Positions 4,134 to 5,424 of a DNA stretch of 5,424 bases are shown in pieces. The notes below the pieces were generated by a model that was not told where the DNA came from, ran no database searches, and saw only the letters and a list, made by a program, of their open reading frames with translations. Source of the DNA: DAHVFK01 sp035310985 (GTDB taxonomy: Bacteria > Pseudomonadota > Gammaproteobacteria > Burkholderiales > SG8-39). The DNA lies in contig DATGDH010000115.1 of assembly GCA_035310985.1 (NCBI GenBank), positions 1 through 5,424 on the forward strand, written 5' to 3'. Position 1 is the stretch's first letter. Every line of letters starts with the position of its first letter. A program made the translations under genes and the position numbers.

Positions 4134-4808
4134 ATGAAGCTCTACATGCACCCGGCCTCGACCGCGACCCGCCCCGTGCGGCTGTTTCTCGCCGAGAACG
4201 GCATTCCGTGCGAGGACGTAATGGTCGACATCATGAAGGGCGCCCACTATCAGGAGCCCTACGCCTCGCTCAATCCGAGCAAGCTGGTGCCGATGCTCGA
4301 GGACGGCGACCTGCGCCTGACCGAAGGCTCGGCGATCCTGAAGTACCTCGCCGACAAGTACGACCTGCCGTCGTATCCCAAGGACCTGAAGAAGCGCGCC
4401 AAGGTCAACGAGGCGATGGACTGGTTGAACACACAGTTCTACCGCGACTTCGGCTATGGGCTCGTCTATCCGCAGATCTTCCCGCACCACAAGCGGCGCA
4501 GCGACGAGGCGCACGGCGGCGCGATCGCCTGGGGACAGCAGGGCGCCAAGCGCTGGCTGCAGGTGCTGAACGACCACTGGCTCGGGCCGAAGAACGCCTA
4601 CCTGTGCGGCAACGAGCTCACCATCGCGGACTATTTTGGCGCGGGGCTGGTGTCGATCGGCGAGCTGGTCGGCATCGACTTCGCCGCCTACCCCAACGTC
4701 CAGCGCTGGCTCGGCAACATGAAGAAGCTGAAGACCTGGAACCAGGTGAACGAAGTCTTCAACGCCTTCGTCGCCGGCAACAAGGGCAAGGCGTTCGTGA
4801 CCTTATAG
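4134..4808 (+). CDS. Glutathione S-transferase family protein
   Basis: This 224-residue protein has the two-domain layout and usual length of soluble glutathione S-transferases, which conjugate or reduce substrates with glutathione in the cytoplasm. The N-terminal thioredoxin-like domain (1-78) begins MKLYMHPASTATRPVR, where S9 or T10 is the likely glutathione-activating residue, as in theta-like classes. P53 in LVPMLED is the expected cis-proline. E64-G-S66 in LTEGSAILKYLADKY corresponds to the glutathione-binding Glu-Ser pair, with a glycine inserted. The helical C-terminal domain (about 86-215) carries LTIADY (162-167), the conserved N-capping box with T163 and D166. The start is fixed by the strong Shine-Dalgarno sequence. 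The TAG stop (4806-4808) lies at the edge of a REP-type repeat. The substrate is unknown; detoxification is the default inference. The neighbours suggest no pathway. Confidence 0.93.
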   Translation: MKLYMHPASTATRPVRLFLAENGIPCEDVMVDIMKGAHYQEPYASLNPSKLVPMLEDGDLRLTEGSAILKYLADKYDLPSYPKDLKKRAKVNEAMDWLNTQFYRDFGYGLVYPQIFPHHKRRSDEAHGGAIAWGQQGAKRWLQVLNDHWLGPKNAYLCGNELTIADYFGAGLVSIGELVGIDFAAYPNVQRWLGNMKKLKTWNQVNEVFNAFVAGNKGKAFVTL

Positions 4809-4825
4809 GGACAGACCCCTTTTTC
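4807..4825. repeat. REP-type palindrome, copy 3 (left arm incomplete)
   Basis: The sequence AGGGACAGACCCCTTTTTC aligns with the other two copies over the core (GGG-CAGACCCC-TTTT). AGGG (4807-4810) can pair with CCCT (4817-4820), but the A-rich left flank expected from the right T-run is absent; GST coding sequence is there instead. With the following T-run it could also act as a weak terminator for the GST gene. It fills most of the 51-nt gap to the convergent ligase gene. Confidence 0.6.
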
Positions 4826-4859
4826 CTTGCCGCGCGGCGATACCAGGCGCACGCCCCGC

Positions 4860-5424
4860 TTACGAAAGGTGCTGCGCGACGCCGCGCCGCAATCCCGCGT
4901 CAAAGGTCTTCAAGTCGAAATCGGCGCCGTCTCGTGTGGCAAGCGGCGCGGTAGCGTCGCGTAGCGCGAGGCCAGCCTTGGCCGGCTTGCCGAACAGCTC
5001 ACACAGCAGCGCCCAGTCCGGCTCGCAGAGCAGAAGGCCGCCCTCGAGCAGCACGCAGCCGCCTCGCCGGCACTGGGCCAGTCCAAGCATCTTCCTGCCC
5101 GCCGCGTCGACGAGTTCCCCATGCGATACGGTCCCGAAGCAGGCCCACTGAAGATTCATGATACGAGCCTTTTCGATCGAGCGCGCAACGTCGGCATCGG
5201 TTGCCAGTGCGGCCGAAACGCCCAGCTCGCCGAGCGCGTCACGGCACGCCGCGCCGAGCAAACGAAAGATCTCCAGTGGGGCAGCCTCCGTCGCCGGGTC
5301 CGAGGGTGCGAGCCGCAGTGAGAAGCCGACCATCCACGGCCCGGTCATCACCGCGCCGCCGCCGGAATCTCGCTTGACGACGTCGATGCCGTGCGCAGCT
5401 GCGCTAGCCACGAGCTCGGGGGTC
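4860..5424 (-). CDS. Lipoate-protein ligase A family protein, N-terminus outside window
   Basis: The visible 187 residues end at a TAA (4860-4862); the frame is open to the window edge, so the start lies beyond it. A GTG at 5409-5411 is in frame but is not the real start, because the upstream residues TPEL and the following HGIDVVKRDSGGGAV belong to the conserved fold. RDSGGGAV is the ligand-binding signature of the biotin/lipoate ligase (LplA/LipB/BPL) fold. GRKMLGLAQCRRGG, about 90 residues later, carries the lysine in the position of the lipoyl-AMP or octanoyl-binding lysine, here with LGLAQ as in LplA-like subfamilies rather than classical LplA. The protein ends about 75 residues after that lysine, so it lacks the C-terminal accessory domain of E. 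coli LplA. It may be a lipoate ligase, an octanoyl transferase of the LipM type, or a related acyl ligase. It is convergent with the GST gene. Confidence 0.85.
   Translation of the reverse strand, partial: TPELVASAAAHGIDVVKRDSGGGAVMTGPWMVGFSLRLAPSDPATEAAPLEIFRLLGAACRDALGELGVSAALATDADVARSIEKARIMNLQWACFGTVSHGELVDAAGRKMLGLAQCRRGGCVLLEGGLLLCEPDWALLCELFGKPAKAGLALRDATAPLATRDGADFDLKTFDAGLRRGVAQHLS

Overview
The window is GC-rich bacterial chromosome with short intergenic gaps. Gene content, the Shine-Dalgarno sequences and a family of small GGGGTC-type palindromes together suggest a proteobacterium, most likely a betaproteobacterium. This is an inference; no rRNA or other phylogenetic marker is present. 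There are nine protein genes (two of them cut by the window edges), one clearly broken gene and one doubtful gene remnant. No tRNA, rRNA, CRISPR array or transposase gene was seen.

Left part (1-2423). A lysine/glutamate-rich lipoprotein on the minus strand (cut by the left edge) is divergent from a plus-strand pair: a LEA14/WHy-type lipoprotein followed after 18 nt by a YpfJ-type membrane-anchored neutral zinc metallopeptidase. The 188-nt divergent gap holds a near-consensus FNR/Anr-type box and a small hairpin. The metallopeptidase abuts, stop codon to stop codon, a minus-strand two-gene operon. That operon encodes two small proteins of unknown function, DUF2853 then DUF3597, with near-identical strong ribosome binding sites.

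Right part (2424-5424). A 287-nt gap with a possible gene remnant ends in the first of three related short palindromes (2684-2704, 3835-3859, 4807-4825). These resemble the REP/GGGGTCTGACCCC repeats scattered through many beta- and gammaproteobacterial genomes. Each lies at a gene edge: 6 bp before the start of a five-helix membrane protein, 15 bp before the start of a minus-strand cupin, and on the stop codon of a glutathione S-transferase. The middle copy also marks the break point of a second, 5'-truncated cupin gene and supplies an in-frame ATG to it. The window ends inside a minus-strand lipoate/octanoate-ligase-family protein.

No coherent multi-gene novel system is evident; most genes look like ordinary housekeeping or accessory genes. 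The points most worth a second look are the REP-type repeats with their truncated cupin, the FNR-like box between the divergent lipoproteins, and the DUF2853-DUF3597 operon.
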